DNA of 64,000 nt from Acidiferrum sp963771295 (GTDB taxonomy: Bacteria > Acidobacteriota > Terriglobia > Acidiferrales > UBA7541), in assembly GCA_963771295.1 (NCBI GenBank), contig CAVYTB010000012.1:62001-126000 (forward strand), written 5' to 3'. Positions 17,654-26,206 of the stretch are shown in pieces (position 1 is the first letter of the stretch; every line of letters begins with the position of its first letter). The notes beneath the pieces were generated by a model. That model was not told the origin of the DNA and did not search any database. It saw only the letters and a list, made by a program, of their open reading frames with translations. A program made the translations under genes and the position numbers.

Positions 17654-19069
17654 TTAAGCGGCATCTTCGAGGTCACTCTCATTGTCATCTTGCTCCCAAG
17701 GCTCGTTTTCGAGTTCACCCCAAGAGTCGTCTTCGTTTCGCGGGAGTTCGTCGAGCCACTCCTTGCTCTTGAAACGCTTCTTGGAATCGACCGCTAACGT
17801 AAAATGCTCGAGTTGCTTTCGCAGGTTCTCGGTACTGTCTTTCTGGGAACGCCACACGCTCTTCGCATCGCTGAACGTCCAGAGGACGCACGGTCCCATA
17901 GTTTCGATGACTACTTCCATCGGTAGGGGCGGAGTGATTTCTTCGCGCCCGCGCTTAGGGAGTTCAGCTGCAGAAAATTCAAATTGTTCCTTTTGCTTCC
18001 CGCGGAGAACGGTCCTATTTTGTGGCCAAGTAGCGACGATGGAATATTCCTTGTCATACGCTGTGGCCAGGTAGCTGTGCTCTCTGATGTCGAATTTCTC
18101 CGCCTCGCTGTTGCCGTACACTTCGATGGCCTCGCTCGCTACTGGGTCGGGGTGCGTAAGCGTGGGGATGGCCCTTTCGAAATCGCGGCCTGTTTCCTCG
18201 TCAAATGAAGAGATGAAACTAAATTCAACTTTGCCGTATGCGCTCTCCGTGTCACCCGCACCGATAGCGTGCGCGTGGAGGGGGTGAACTCGCTGGGGCT
18301 CCCATCGACGCCTCGGCATGCAGTGCATTTTGCTTTCAAGGAACCGCTGAAGCATCTTCTGCGCAACAGTGGGACCCTCCTTGCGCAAACCATCCCTAAT
18401 AGATGGCCATAGTTCCTCTGCCCGCTTTTCGGCTTTCCGCAGGCATTGCTTAACCTGTCCTTGGGTGACAGCGCCCTTGCGCTCGTGAAGCACCTCGCCG
18501 GAAAGACGCTCTGCAATTTCCTTGTCTGTGTAGCCGCACCGGTACGCAAGATAGAGGCAGGCGGCGCGCATTGCAGCTTCAGCAGGATTCCCGGCGTACT
18601 GAGTGATGAGGATTTGCAGGAAGCTGTCGAAGTAGGCCCACTCGGGAGCTTCGCGCCGTGGAATTGCGTAGGAATACCTGCCTTGAATACCAGACGGGTC
18701 GTCCAGGTCAAGATATTTAGCACAGATGTCCTTCACGCTGTGATGTTGCTTCGTCACGTGGTCAAACGCCCACCGGTCGAAGCGGTCTTCCCTGTTCGGT
18801 TCAGTCGGCTCCGGAGTTGGGCCGGGGAATGTTTTCCCGTGTTTCTGCGCCACCGCCCCCAGGGGAGCACCCGTCACCGAATCGCGCTTTCGCATCCGCG
18901 TGCCGGGGAGCCCCGCATTGCGCAAAATCAGTTCCCATTTTCTCCGAAGCTCGCGACTCCCGTGCTGTGCGTGCCTTTTCTCTCCCGCCGTGCTTTCGTA
19001 CTTCGCTAACTTTCGTTCTGCCTTTCGGACCTGATTCCAACCAACTCCTGACTTCTGCCCTTTGCCCAT
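17654..19069 (-). CDS. Large hypothetical protein of the island's left arm
   Basis: 471 residues, family not recognised. The N terminus is strongly basic (GKGQKSGVGWNQVRKAERKLAK). A helical middle contains ACLYLAYRCGYTDKEIAERL at about 190-210, which resembles the helix-turn-helix of sigma-70-like region 4 proteins. The C-terminal half is mixed and ends in a very acidic tail (DDSWGELENEPWEQDDNESD). The ATG at 19069 has GGGTGA 5 nt upstream. A hairpin with a T tract lies 18 bp before the start, so expression may be attenuated. It could be an element-encoded transcription or replication regulator. Confidence 0.6.
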   Translation of the reverse strand: MGKGQKSGVGWNQVRKAERKLAKYESTAGEKRHAQHGSRELRRKWELILRNAGLPGTRMRKRDSVTGAPLGAVAQKHGKTFPGPTPEPTEPNREDRFDRWAFDHVTKQHHSVKDICAKYLDLDDPSGIQGRYSYAIPRREAPEWAYFDSFLQILITQYAGNPAEAAMRAACLYLAYRCGYTDKEIAERLSGEVLHERKGAVTQGQVKQCLRKAEKRAEELWPSIRDGLRKEGPTVAQKMLQRFLESKMHCMPRRRWEPQRVHPLHAHAIGAGDTESAYGKVEFSFISSFDEETGRDFERAIPTLTHPDPVASEAIEVYGNSEAEKFDIREHSYLATAYDKEYSIVATWPQNRTVLRGKQKEQFEFSAAELPKRGREEITPPLPMEVVIETMGPCVLWTFSDAKSVWRSQKDSTENLRKQLEHFTLAVDSKKRFKSKEWLDELPRNEDDSWGELENEPWEQDDNESDLEDAA

Positions 19070-19086
19070 GCGTTCACCCAAAGCAA

Positions 19087-19140
19087 AAAGCCCGAGCGAC
19101 TCAGAGATTCTAAAATTTCTCTGGGTCGTCCTCGGGCTTT
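19087..19140 (-). terminator. Intrinsic terminator-like hairpin just upstream of the 17654-19069 gene
   Basis: Arms AAAGCCCGAG (19087-19096) and CTCGGGCTTT (19131-19140) pair perfectly, and the inner parts (CGACTCAGAGA with TCTCTGGGTCG) pair almost fully. On the minus strand the hairpin ends in CTTTTTGCTTT. It lies after the 19217-19657 gene and only 18 bp before the next start codon, so it is a terminator, an attenuator or both. Confidence 0.75.
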
Positions 19141-19216
19141 CCTCACTCCAATCGCCTTTGGGAACAACGCGCGTTCGTCACGCCGGTCTAGGTTTTTTGC
19201 TACTGCCACTACTACT

Positions 19217-19657
19217 TCAAAAGTCCAGACGGCTCATCCGAAACTTCGTCACTACAACCTGCTTCTGAGGGATTGACGAATATGGATTCTCCTTTACCAT
19301 CGGAAGGCGGAAGAACTCTCTCTTGCGCCACTTGCCCGCCGCGTCAAAAAATATCACCAAGACATCACGACCTGCCTGGACGTTCCGCGTACCTCCGCCC
19401 GGATGGTCTCCTTCCCAGTTAAACTCGGTCACTTCGAGACGCATACCTTCATGCGGGCAGTTCTTGCAGTCCGCAGGTTTCGGCCACATGTAACATGGTT
19501 CGGGAAAGAAGTTCACCTCGCCGGCGTCGTCTACTACCGAATCTGAGAAGTGAGGACGATACTGACAGAATCGCGCAGGCGTAAGCGGGTTCTGCTTTCC
19601 TTCCGCGCGTCCTCGCGCTTTGTTGCTCATTCTCGGATTGTATGTCGTGTCTTGCAT
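19217..19657 (-). CDS. Small Cys-containing hypothetical protein
   Basis: 146 residues, not recognised. The basic N terminus is followed by a Cys cluster (CYMWPKPADCKNCPHEG, about 55-71) that could bind zinc or an Fe-S cluster, then a beta-rich half (VLVIFFDAAGKWRKREFFRL). The ATG at 19657 is followed by a second in-frame ATG nine codons later. It is the first gene of the left-arm run, separated from the next one by the terminator-like hairpin. Confidence 0.5.
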   Translation of the reverse strand: MQDTTYNPRMSNKARGRAEGKQNPLTPARFCQYRPHFSDSVVDDAGEVNFFPEPCYMWPKPADCKNCPHEGMRLEVTEFNWEGDHPGGGTRNVQAGRDVLVIFFDAAGKWRKREFFRLPMVKENPYSSIPQKQVVVTKFRMSRLDF

Positions 19658-20431
19658 CTTTCGCCTATCCTACCAAATTCTCGAAAAATCCGAAGTGACT
19701 CCCATCACAAATTAAGCCGCTCGCTGATGGTTCTCTCGGCACAGCAACGGGCAAGCCCAAGAGCGCTGACGCACAATGGTCTGCGATCTGAAAAACAATT
19801 TCCACCGAGCAATCGCGTTGACCGAAAAGCAGGACCCGAGGGCGGTGCCGGGGGCGGAGGTCTCTACGGTTTGGTCCATAGTCAGGTACCCGCCACTGGG
19901 AAATAGCCATATTATAGGTCGCCGAGAGTGAACATTGGTCACGCACCCGGCGAGTAACAAATAATATTTTACATCTCTCGTCAACACTTCTCATGGTACG
20001 TACATATCTTAAGAATGGGTTGCGTCAGGGGAGGGCAGAGATTACCGGCGGTACCGTCGATGTCAACGGCACATGGTATCCATGATCGGCGATAGTCCTG
20101 AGGTATTTTTCGAGCTTGGGAAAAAGATCACCATTTATGATCTCTGGGATTGCGAGGTGGGTGTTTTTCTTTTCTGTCGAAATTCGCCCGGTGCATATTG
20201 ATGGCAGCCACGGTTGATTCACTACTGAGTATTTCCGATAAGAACGAAAACGACGAAGAATAAACCTCGCTTGAACGCTCCTCGGGAGAGAGTTCCGGCG
20301 AGTCTGTGACGCTCCAATGATCCGCATTCCGCGCATTGGGCGCACATCCGGGCCTTCCTTTCAAACGGCCGGGAGGAACTCGTCTGCTCGCATATCGCCA
20401 AAAGTGCCGGCTCAGCTGTTCCCCGCGCATC
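19658..20431. other. 774 bp without a supported gene
   Basis: Lies between the phage-like left arm and the end of the glycoprotein operon. Short open frames exist on both strands, but none has a good start, a Shine-Dalgarno or protein-like composition. It is less GC-rich than its surroundings around 19.9-20.3 kb and may be a junction between modules. Confidence 0.4.
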
Positions 20432-21391
20432 CTAATGCAAACTGCCGTCGAACGCTGCATCAACGTAATGAAGCAGCAGGGACGTGGAAGTGAAGCCTTC
20501 GGGTAATCGGACCCGTGAATGCGGGACCTGACAGCCACGGTACAGCAGTGCATCGCCAAGGCGCTGGTAAATCGCGACCTGACCTTCGCCCGTGCCGAGC
20601 TTGATGGGCCACGGCGACTCGGCGACCGGTTCAGGCGAAGCATCGATGCACACCGTGACGCTGTAATCACATTGCTCGCGATCTACGTGCTCCTTCAGTT
20701 CCGCACCGCTCAAGTAAGAAACAAAATATGCGTAAGAGGGTTTCAGCACGGTCTCGGAAACGTCGCTAATCGCGTGCGTGAGCTGTGAATGAATGAAGCG
20801 CGCGACCTCTTCGTTGTGCGCGGCAAATCGCCGTCGCACTTGCTCGTCTCCAACCACGTAGCGGCCTTTCCGGGTCTGGCAGCGATAGTACCTGCGCATC
20901 GCTCCAACGTGAAACGGATGGATCAAGCCGGGAACGGAAACATAGCCGTTCTCGAACGCGTTCGCATAGGCGAGCGATTCGCTCCGCCACGCGCGCCGTT
21001 TTTGTCCGAGATAATCCGGTTCCACGAGTATGTTCGCCTCCGTCAATACCCACCGCACGTGCGCGGGCAGATCGTCTTCCACCGCGGTCCCGGGCGTCAT
21101 CCGGGATAAATACTCGAAGTACTCGTCACCGACCCAGAAGGGCCAGATCGCAAGTGTTCCGGGGTCTTCTACCCAGGCAATGCGTTCGGTGGCGTAGAAA
21201 TCGTCGCTGAAATCGATTCGCGCCGCCATTGCCGGAGGCAGCGGACCCTCCCAGGCAAACCAGCACGAAGGATTCACTACAACAGTTCCCGGCAGTTCTT
21301 GATTCCGCAGCAGACACGCGGGCGTCAGATAATACGGCTGCTCGTCGAGCAGACAATGGTAGAGCTCTGAAGGCAGTCCGTGCGGAGTCAT
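20432..21391 (-). CDS. 2-oxoglutarate/Fe(II)-dependent oxygenase-like protein
   Basis: 319 residues, last gene of the seven-gene operon. The C-terminal part has the pattern of a double-stranded beta-helix oxygenase: HVD at 235-237, distal His291 (CQVPHSRVRLPEGF), nearby Arg as 2-oxoglutarate ligand, and SLLLHYV as the closing strand. The first 200 residues are unlike common hydroxylases. Its ATG overlaps the stop of the upstream oxygenase gene (ATGA at 21388-21391), so the two are translationally coupled. I infer that it modifies a protein made by the operon; the substrate is unknown. Confidence 0.68.
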   Translation of the reverse strand: MTPHGLPSELYHCLLDEQPYYLTPACLLRNQELPGTVVVNPSCWFAWEGPLPPAMAARIDFSDDFYATERIAWVEDPGTLAIWPFWVGDEYFEYLSRMTPGTAVEDDLPAHVRWVLTEANILVEPDYLGQKRRAWRSESLAYANAFENGYVSVPGLIHPFHVGAMRRYYRCQTRKGRYVVGDEQVRRRFAAHNEEVARFIHSQLTHAISDVSETVLKPSYAYFVSYLSGAELKEHVDREQCDYSVTVCIDASPEPVAESPWPIKLGTGEGQVAIYQRLGDALLYRGCQVPHSRVRLPEGFTSTSLLLHYVDAAFDGSLH

Positions 21392-22005
21392 CGGTGCACC
21401 CACCCGTTCACCGTAAACCGGCTGTCGGCAAAATCGCCGGAGACGCAATTCACGGGCAGTACCTCATGTAGGCTATTGCTCGGAAAAAAGATCATCTGAT
21501 TCTGCGAAGGGTGAATCGTTTGATAGTCCCCTGCGCTCACGTTGCCGTACAGGTCGACCCGGGAGTCGTACACGCGGAGCGCACCGCCATCGAACCCTTT
21601 CGGCTCGCGAAAAAAATAATAAATGAAAGTGATCATGCGGCTGCGGACGGAATCAGAATCGTCGTCGCGGTGCATCTTGAAAAACTGGCCGTGGTTCGTC
21701 GCGGTCAGTTGAATTTCGAATTGCGAGATCGGAAACGGCGGCTGGCGAAGCCGTGCGACCACAAACGGCAGGTAGCTGGTTATCCGGTCCACAAACAGCT
21801 CCTTACAGGCGTGGAGGTCGTAGAGCACATGGGATCGCCGGTAAGAATTGTCTGTGCGGCTGTCGCCGCCCGCATCCAGGACGCCCGATCGCGTAAACTC
21901 TTGCCCTCGACGCATCGTGTACTGAAGCAAACCGGCCCATTCCTGCGCCACGAGGAACTCGTCCAGGACCACCAGCGGAGTCGGGTGCTGCCAAACTTCT
22001 AGCAT
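21388..22005 (-). CDS. Prolyl-4-hydroxylase-type 2OG-Fe(II) oxygenase
   Basis: 205 residues. Iron ligands are readable as His112 and Asp114 (KMHRDDDSD) and His180 (SLHEVLPV), with Arg196 (SRFTVNGW) binding 2-oxoglutarate. The short HxD...H...R layout, with FFPSNSLHEV before the distal His, is that of the P4H/PF13640 group, which hydroxylates prolines in peptides or small molecules. It starts 6 bp after the 1393-residue gene and is coupled to the second oxygenase. The operon also encodes very Pro-rich repeat proteins, which are the obvious candidate substrates; that link is inference. Confidence 0.8.
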   Translation of the reverse strand: MLEVWQHPTPLVVLDEFLVAQEWAGLLQYTMRRGQEFTRSGVLDAGGDSRTDNSYRRSHVLYDLHACKELFVDRITSYLPFVVARLRQPPFPISQFEIQLTATNHGQFFKMHRDDDSDSVRSRMITFIYYFFREPKGFDGGALRVYDSRVDLYGNVSAGDYQTIHPSQNQMIFFPSNSLHEVLPVNCVSGDFADSRFTVNGWVHR

Positions 22006-22011
22006 CTCTGT

Positions 22012-25000
22012 TTACCGGAAATCATAAGCAAGAATCGCTGCATACACGAGTCGTTGACCGAGAACCGGCGGATCGGTGACCACTTGCGACGCGGGATCGA
22101 CGGCGATCACCTCGAACTCGCGGATTACGACGCGGTATCGCCCGGGCGCCGGAGATTTGGCAAACCGGATCGATCCGGACCACAACACAGCGCTTGGTTC
22201 GAATGGCGCAGGCGAGTCTTCGGTGACCGTGACGTCACCGGCGGGCGCCGCCGTCCAATCCAAATCGCTCCTAATGTTGCTGGCGCGCGTTTCCATGCTC
22301 ACCTGAATGGCCGAAGCATTCGGGCCGGTGGGCGCAAGACCTCCAACGAAGAGCCGCGCGTTGCGCGGGTCGCTGGGATTGATGCTGAGCACGGCTGAAC
22401 GGTCCGGCGCGAGTTGGACGAAATCGGCAAGCGCGATCGGAGATAGCTCCACGCTCTGAATCGAATGCGCCTGGTAGCGGGCGAGCGCCAATCGCACGAA
22501 GGGCGAGTAGATAAAAAGGTTCGCGATCTGGATATCGCAATACCACAGTTGCCGGCTTGCGTCGTACGCGACATCGTGTGCTGCGACGTCGAATGTCGTG
22601 GACGACTCCATAATCGTTAGCCCGGTCGCGGTCGCGGTTGCGTTCGGGAAATCATAGATGTTCGGAACTGCCGCAATGCTCAAGCCTCCATTGGCCCAGA
22701 TCGGATCGGCGCCCCATTCCGTGAACAGCCCTTTGTTCTTTTCCCGCGTAGCGTAATCGGGAGGCGAACTCGCCTGCGGCCAGAGCACGACCCCGAGTTG
22801 CTCATCGTTACCCGAGGAATACCATCCGCGGTTCAGGTACACTCGCAGGCCGTTGCCGTAACGAACACTGGTCTTGACGTTGGTCGTTTCCTGGTTCTCC
22901 CAGCCGAATACGGGAATCACGTAGCCGATGTCTGGCAGGGACGGCCGCGCCGAGCTGGGTACATCCACAACGAGTGTCGAGCCGGTTCGCGTGAAGTCGA
23001 GCTTCTTCTGCGGAAAATACTCCTGGAAACGCGACGTGGCGGTCGCACTGTAAACAATCCAACGGTGCTTGGTGTCGTCGAACCGGTGTAGCGGCGCGGA
23101 TGCAAGGGTGCTCGAAGGATTTGGAACACCTTCCAGCACGTCTTGCGGCCCCGCAAACCACAGCACATTCACTTGCGGGACGTAGACTGCGATAATGCGC
23201 GTCTCGAGCGCGTCCGAATACACCCATGTCGGATCACTCGACAAGAGATCGATCGCCGAAAGATCGAACGTCTCCACGATCTGCGATTGGACTTGCTCGG
23301 CCGGGCCCGGCTGCGTGGGATCATCGGTGACTTCGAGCCAGCGTGCATTCAATTCGACTTTGGAAGTGCTTGCGGCGTGGATCTGCATGCCGCCGAGTAG
23401 CGCAGCCACGTGCGACTCATGCGCCCTCCAGGCGGTGATCGGAGTGAACAGATTCCTGAGCGCGGAGGCAAAGATCGGCGCGGCAGGATTATGCACGACC
23501 GGAAGCTGAACGAAGTTCGGTTCTCCGAGTGGCTGCTGCACCGCGTGGACAAGCGTCAGCGTGCGCGCCGGCGTGATCATCTCGTGTCCCCCTTCGAGCA
23601 CCAATCGAGTGATTTCGGCGATATTGTCGCTCGTCAGCGTGAGAGATGAATCGGCCGCGGGTCTCTGCATCGTGGCTGCTTCACTTGCCTCAAAGAACTC
23701 GCGCAGCCAGCCCCACACGCCCATGATGTCCAAGTCCGGCGGCAGCAGATAGCTGCTGAATGGGACTTGAACCATGCCGCTCTTCGGAATATAGACAGTC
23801 AAAACGCGAGAAGCCGAATCCCAGCTGGGCGCCTGACTTCCTTCCACTAGCACCAGCCGGAAAGCGGACCCGCCGGGCCAGGGCTTGGAGCCGAAATCGA
23901 TGAACGTCACCGAACCGTCGCGCGTATCCACATCCGGCAGGCTCGAGTACGTCAGGCCTTTCGAATCGACGCGCCCGTTGGTGTCATTCGAAGTGTTCGG
24001 TAGATTGCGAAGGGCAGCGCCGCGGGCCAGCGGATCGGGGAAGTAGCCAACGTCGAAGGTAGGCCCGGCCACCAGGGGGTTCTTCCCTACGGTCGGTATC
24101 TCGAAGCCGTCCCGCTCGACCAATAGGTCATGCATGTTCGCGCTGCCGTCAATGACTCCTTTGATGTCGAGCAGCCCGTGCTGCTCAACAATGCGTTCCG
24201 CGACGCGCGGTGGCGCGATGTGCCGCTGGTCGCTTTCGTTCGTCGGCGTCGAATCCAGCGCCGGGCTGGAATTCCGCGATCGAATCACGAGCCGCTCAAG
24301 CGAACCACCTTGCTGCGGCAGCTGCTGTAGCACCACGATGGGATGCAACACCGGCTCGAACCGCAGATACTTCATCTGAACGCCATTGGCGGGAGCAACG
24401 AACGAGTCGGGAACTGCGGCGGAGACCGGAAGGCTGTTGCCCGCCAGATCCACCGTTCGTGCGCGCAGGCGATAATTCGCTCCGAATCGAAGCTCGGGCA
24501 GCGACTGAGGCCTCACCTTGAAGTTCGTCGTCATCTTGAAGGGCGTGATCGGCTCGCCGAGGGTCGGATCGTCATCCAATGCTTTAGCTGGGTCGGCGCT
24601 GCGGTTTAGCGCTTTGCCCGGCCGTGGCACGCTCAGGCTCCAGCCGTTCCAGCGTACCACCCGCTCATGAACATAAACATTAGTCGCGTAAGGCGGGATG
24701 CCGTTCTTCTCGGCGAATTTGTCCGGCTTTCGCGTGGGGTCATCCGCGGGCTGTGCAACAGCGAGCTGCGTGAATCCCTCCTCGTCCGCCTTGACCGCGA
24801 GCTTGCCGTCTGCGCCGAATTTGTACGTCGCGCTGCGCTCATGCAGCGAGCTCCAGCTTTTGGTTCGGGACGACCAGATGTCAATCCGGTACCCGCGCAC
24901 CAGATCCTGGGCGTTGTAGGCTCTGGGCGTCGCGCTTCCCGCAGAAAGCGCGTCATTGAACCCGATGTTGTTACGCAGAGCCTGAAGCAGTTGCAGCGCA

Positions 25001-26193
25001 CGGCCGTCCGCCATCAGTGAAATACCCGCGGAACGTAGCGCGGGAAGCGTCTGCTCGATCGCCTCGATGTTGCCGAGCCGCGTCAGATTATCGACGTTGT
25101 CGGCCAGTCCCACTGCTTTCAGCAAAGCGCCATCGAGATCGACCTGCGACAAAAAGAAATCCTGGAACGAAAGAGCCAGAAGGCCTTTGAAAACGTCGCC
25201 GGGCACATAATTGCCGGCTGCCTGAGCTGTCGGCGAAGCGGCGGGCGCTGCGCAAAACGAATCTTTGTCCAGCCAGTATGACGTCGCGTTTAAATTGAAC
25301 ACTGGCTTAATCGACGACCATTTGAAGCCCGGCACCACCTTCGACACGCTGATAGTGGCGTACGCGCCTCCGGCGGGAGAATCCGGGCAGAGCGACGCGG
25401 GAATCTCGAGATCGAACACCAACCCAAGCGCGCGAAGCAGTGAAGGATAGGAATTGAGCGCAGTCAGCACCGCATGAAAATCGAGAGTCTTTTCGAACTC
25501 GCCAGGCGTCGATGCGAGCGGCGGTCGGCCCGGAGCCTTCGGAATATGGTGAAACAGTCCGAATTGGGTCGCCATCGTATGCGTTGCGGCGAAATCCGGT
25601 GCCTGCTGGAGTGTGGCGACTCCGTCGGGGTTTGATGTTGGAGCGGCCTGCGGCGCGGTCACCAGTTCGCCAATCGCCCCATAATCCTGTTGCGCCTTCC
25701 AGAGGCTCAGCCGAATTGCGGAAATCTGGTCGCCGAACGTTGACTTAGCCCCGTCGCGAAAGCTGAAAGCGCCGAGCACGCGGAGAGGACCACCCCGCTT
25801 TTCTCCTATGCTGCCCGGAGTCGTCGCCACGTACTGCGTCGCGTACTTCAGATACGAAAGTGCCTGACGCGCCGGATACGAGACGATCAACTGTTTCGTG
25901 TAGTCCTGGACCTGATAGTCCTCAATGAAGGTGTCTTTTTTAAAGATCGCTTGCCAGATCTCCGGCCGCAGCACCTTGGCATCCGCTGAAACAGTCGCGT
26001 TCTGCGCTCCGCAGGAAATTACAAACTGAATGCCGTGCGCTTGAAGCTGTTTCGTCCAGTTCAGAAAATCTGGAAAATTCTCGAGTTTCGCGCCGCCACT
26101 GAGCCGTGGCGTCAGGTACAGCGATAGCTTCAGCTTGCCCTTCGAGCTACGCCCGTTGGGGATTGCTGCGAAAATTAACGTCTGGCTTGGCAT
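22012..26193 (-). CDS. Very large hypothetical protein (1393 aa)
   Basis: 1393 residues, family not recognised. No signal peptide or membrane helix is visible. It begins with a beta/alpha-like region (QTLIFAAIPNGRSSKGKLKL). A central part has Ig- or fibronectin-like wording (YRLRARTVDLAGNSLPVSAA). The C-terminal 500 residues are rich in Trp, Pro and short beta strands, with repeated VYVP/VVLWP-type segments. The ATG at 26193 has GAGGGGGA 8 nt upstream. It lies between the other large protein (13 bp gap) and the prolyl-hydroxylase-type gene (6 bp gap). Proposed role, by inference only: structural or adhesive surface component, or a scaffold for the modified repeat proteins. Confidence 0.75.
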   Translation of the reverse strand: MPSQTLIFAAIPNGRSSKGKLKLSLYLTPRLSGGAKLENFPDFLNWTKQLQAHGIQFVISCGAQNATVSADAKVLRPEIWQAIFKKDTFIEDYQVQDYTKQLIVSYPARQALSYLKYATQYVATTPGSIGEKRGGPLRVLGAFSFRDGAKSTFGDQISAIRLSLWKAQQDYGAIGELVTAPQAAPTSNPDGVATLQQAPDFAATHTMATQFGLFHHIPKAPGRPPLASTPGEFEKTLDFHAVLTALNSYPSLLRALGLVFDLEIPASLCPDSPAGGAYATISVSKVVPGFKWSSIKPVFNLNATSYWLDKDSFCAAPAASPTAQAAGNYVPGDVFKGLLALSFQDFFLSQVDLDGALLKAVGLADNVDNLTRLGNIEAIEQTLPALRSAGISLMADGRALQLLQALRNNIGFNDALSAGSATPRAYNAQDLVRGYRIDIWSSRTKSWSSLHERSATYKFGADGKLAVKADEEGFTQLAVAQPADDPTRKPDKFAEKNGIPPYATNVYVHERVVRWNGWSLSVPRPGKALNRSADPAKALDDDPTLGEPITPFKMTTNFKVRPQSLPELRFGANYRLRARTVDLAGNSLPVSAAVPDSFVAPANGVQMKYLRFEPVLHPIVVLQQLPQQGGSLERLVIRSRNSSPALDSTPTNESDQRHIAPPRVAERIVEQHGLLDIKGVIDGSANMHDLLVERDGFEIPTVGKNPLVAGPTFDVGYFPDPLARGAALRNLPNTSNDTNGRVDSKGLTYSSLPDVDTRDGSVTFIDFGSKPWPGGSAFRLVLVEGSQAPSWDSASRVLTVYIPKSGMVQVPFSSYLLPPDLDIMGVWGWLREFFEASEAATMQRPAADSSLTLTSDNIAEITRLVLEGGHEMITPARTLTLVHAVQQPLGEPNFVQLPVVHNPAAPIFASALRNLFTPITAWRAHESHVAALLGGMQIHAASTSKVELNARWLEVTDDPTQPGPAEQVQSQIVETFDLSAIDLLSSDPTWVYSDALETRIIAVYVPQVNVLWFAGPQDVLEGVPNPSSTLASAPLHRFDDTKHRWIVYSATATSRFQEYFPQKKLDFTRTGSTLVVDVPSSARPSLPDIGYVIPVFGWENQETTNVKTSVRYGNGLRVYLNRGWYSSGNDEQLGVVLWPQASSPPDYATREKNKGLFTEWGADPIWANGGLSIAAVPNIYDFPNATATATGLTIMESSTTFDVAAHDVAYDASRQLWYCDIQIANLFIYSPFVRLALARYQAHSIQSVELSPIALADFVQLAPDRSAVLSINPSDPRNARLFVGGLAPTGPNASAIQVSMETRASNIRSDLDWTAAPAGDVTVTEDSPAPFEPSAVLWSGSIRFAKSPAPGRYRVVIREFEVIAVDPASQVVTDPPVLGQRLVYAAILAYDFR

Positions 26194-26206
26194 CGGCAAT
26201 TCCCCC

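Noticed and set aside
20025..20670. Overlapping minus-strand open frames in the gap after the left arm
   Set aside because: No Shine-Dalgarno, atypical composition, and one overlaps the oxygenase gene in another frame.
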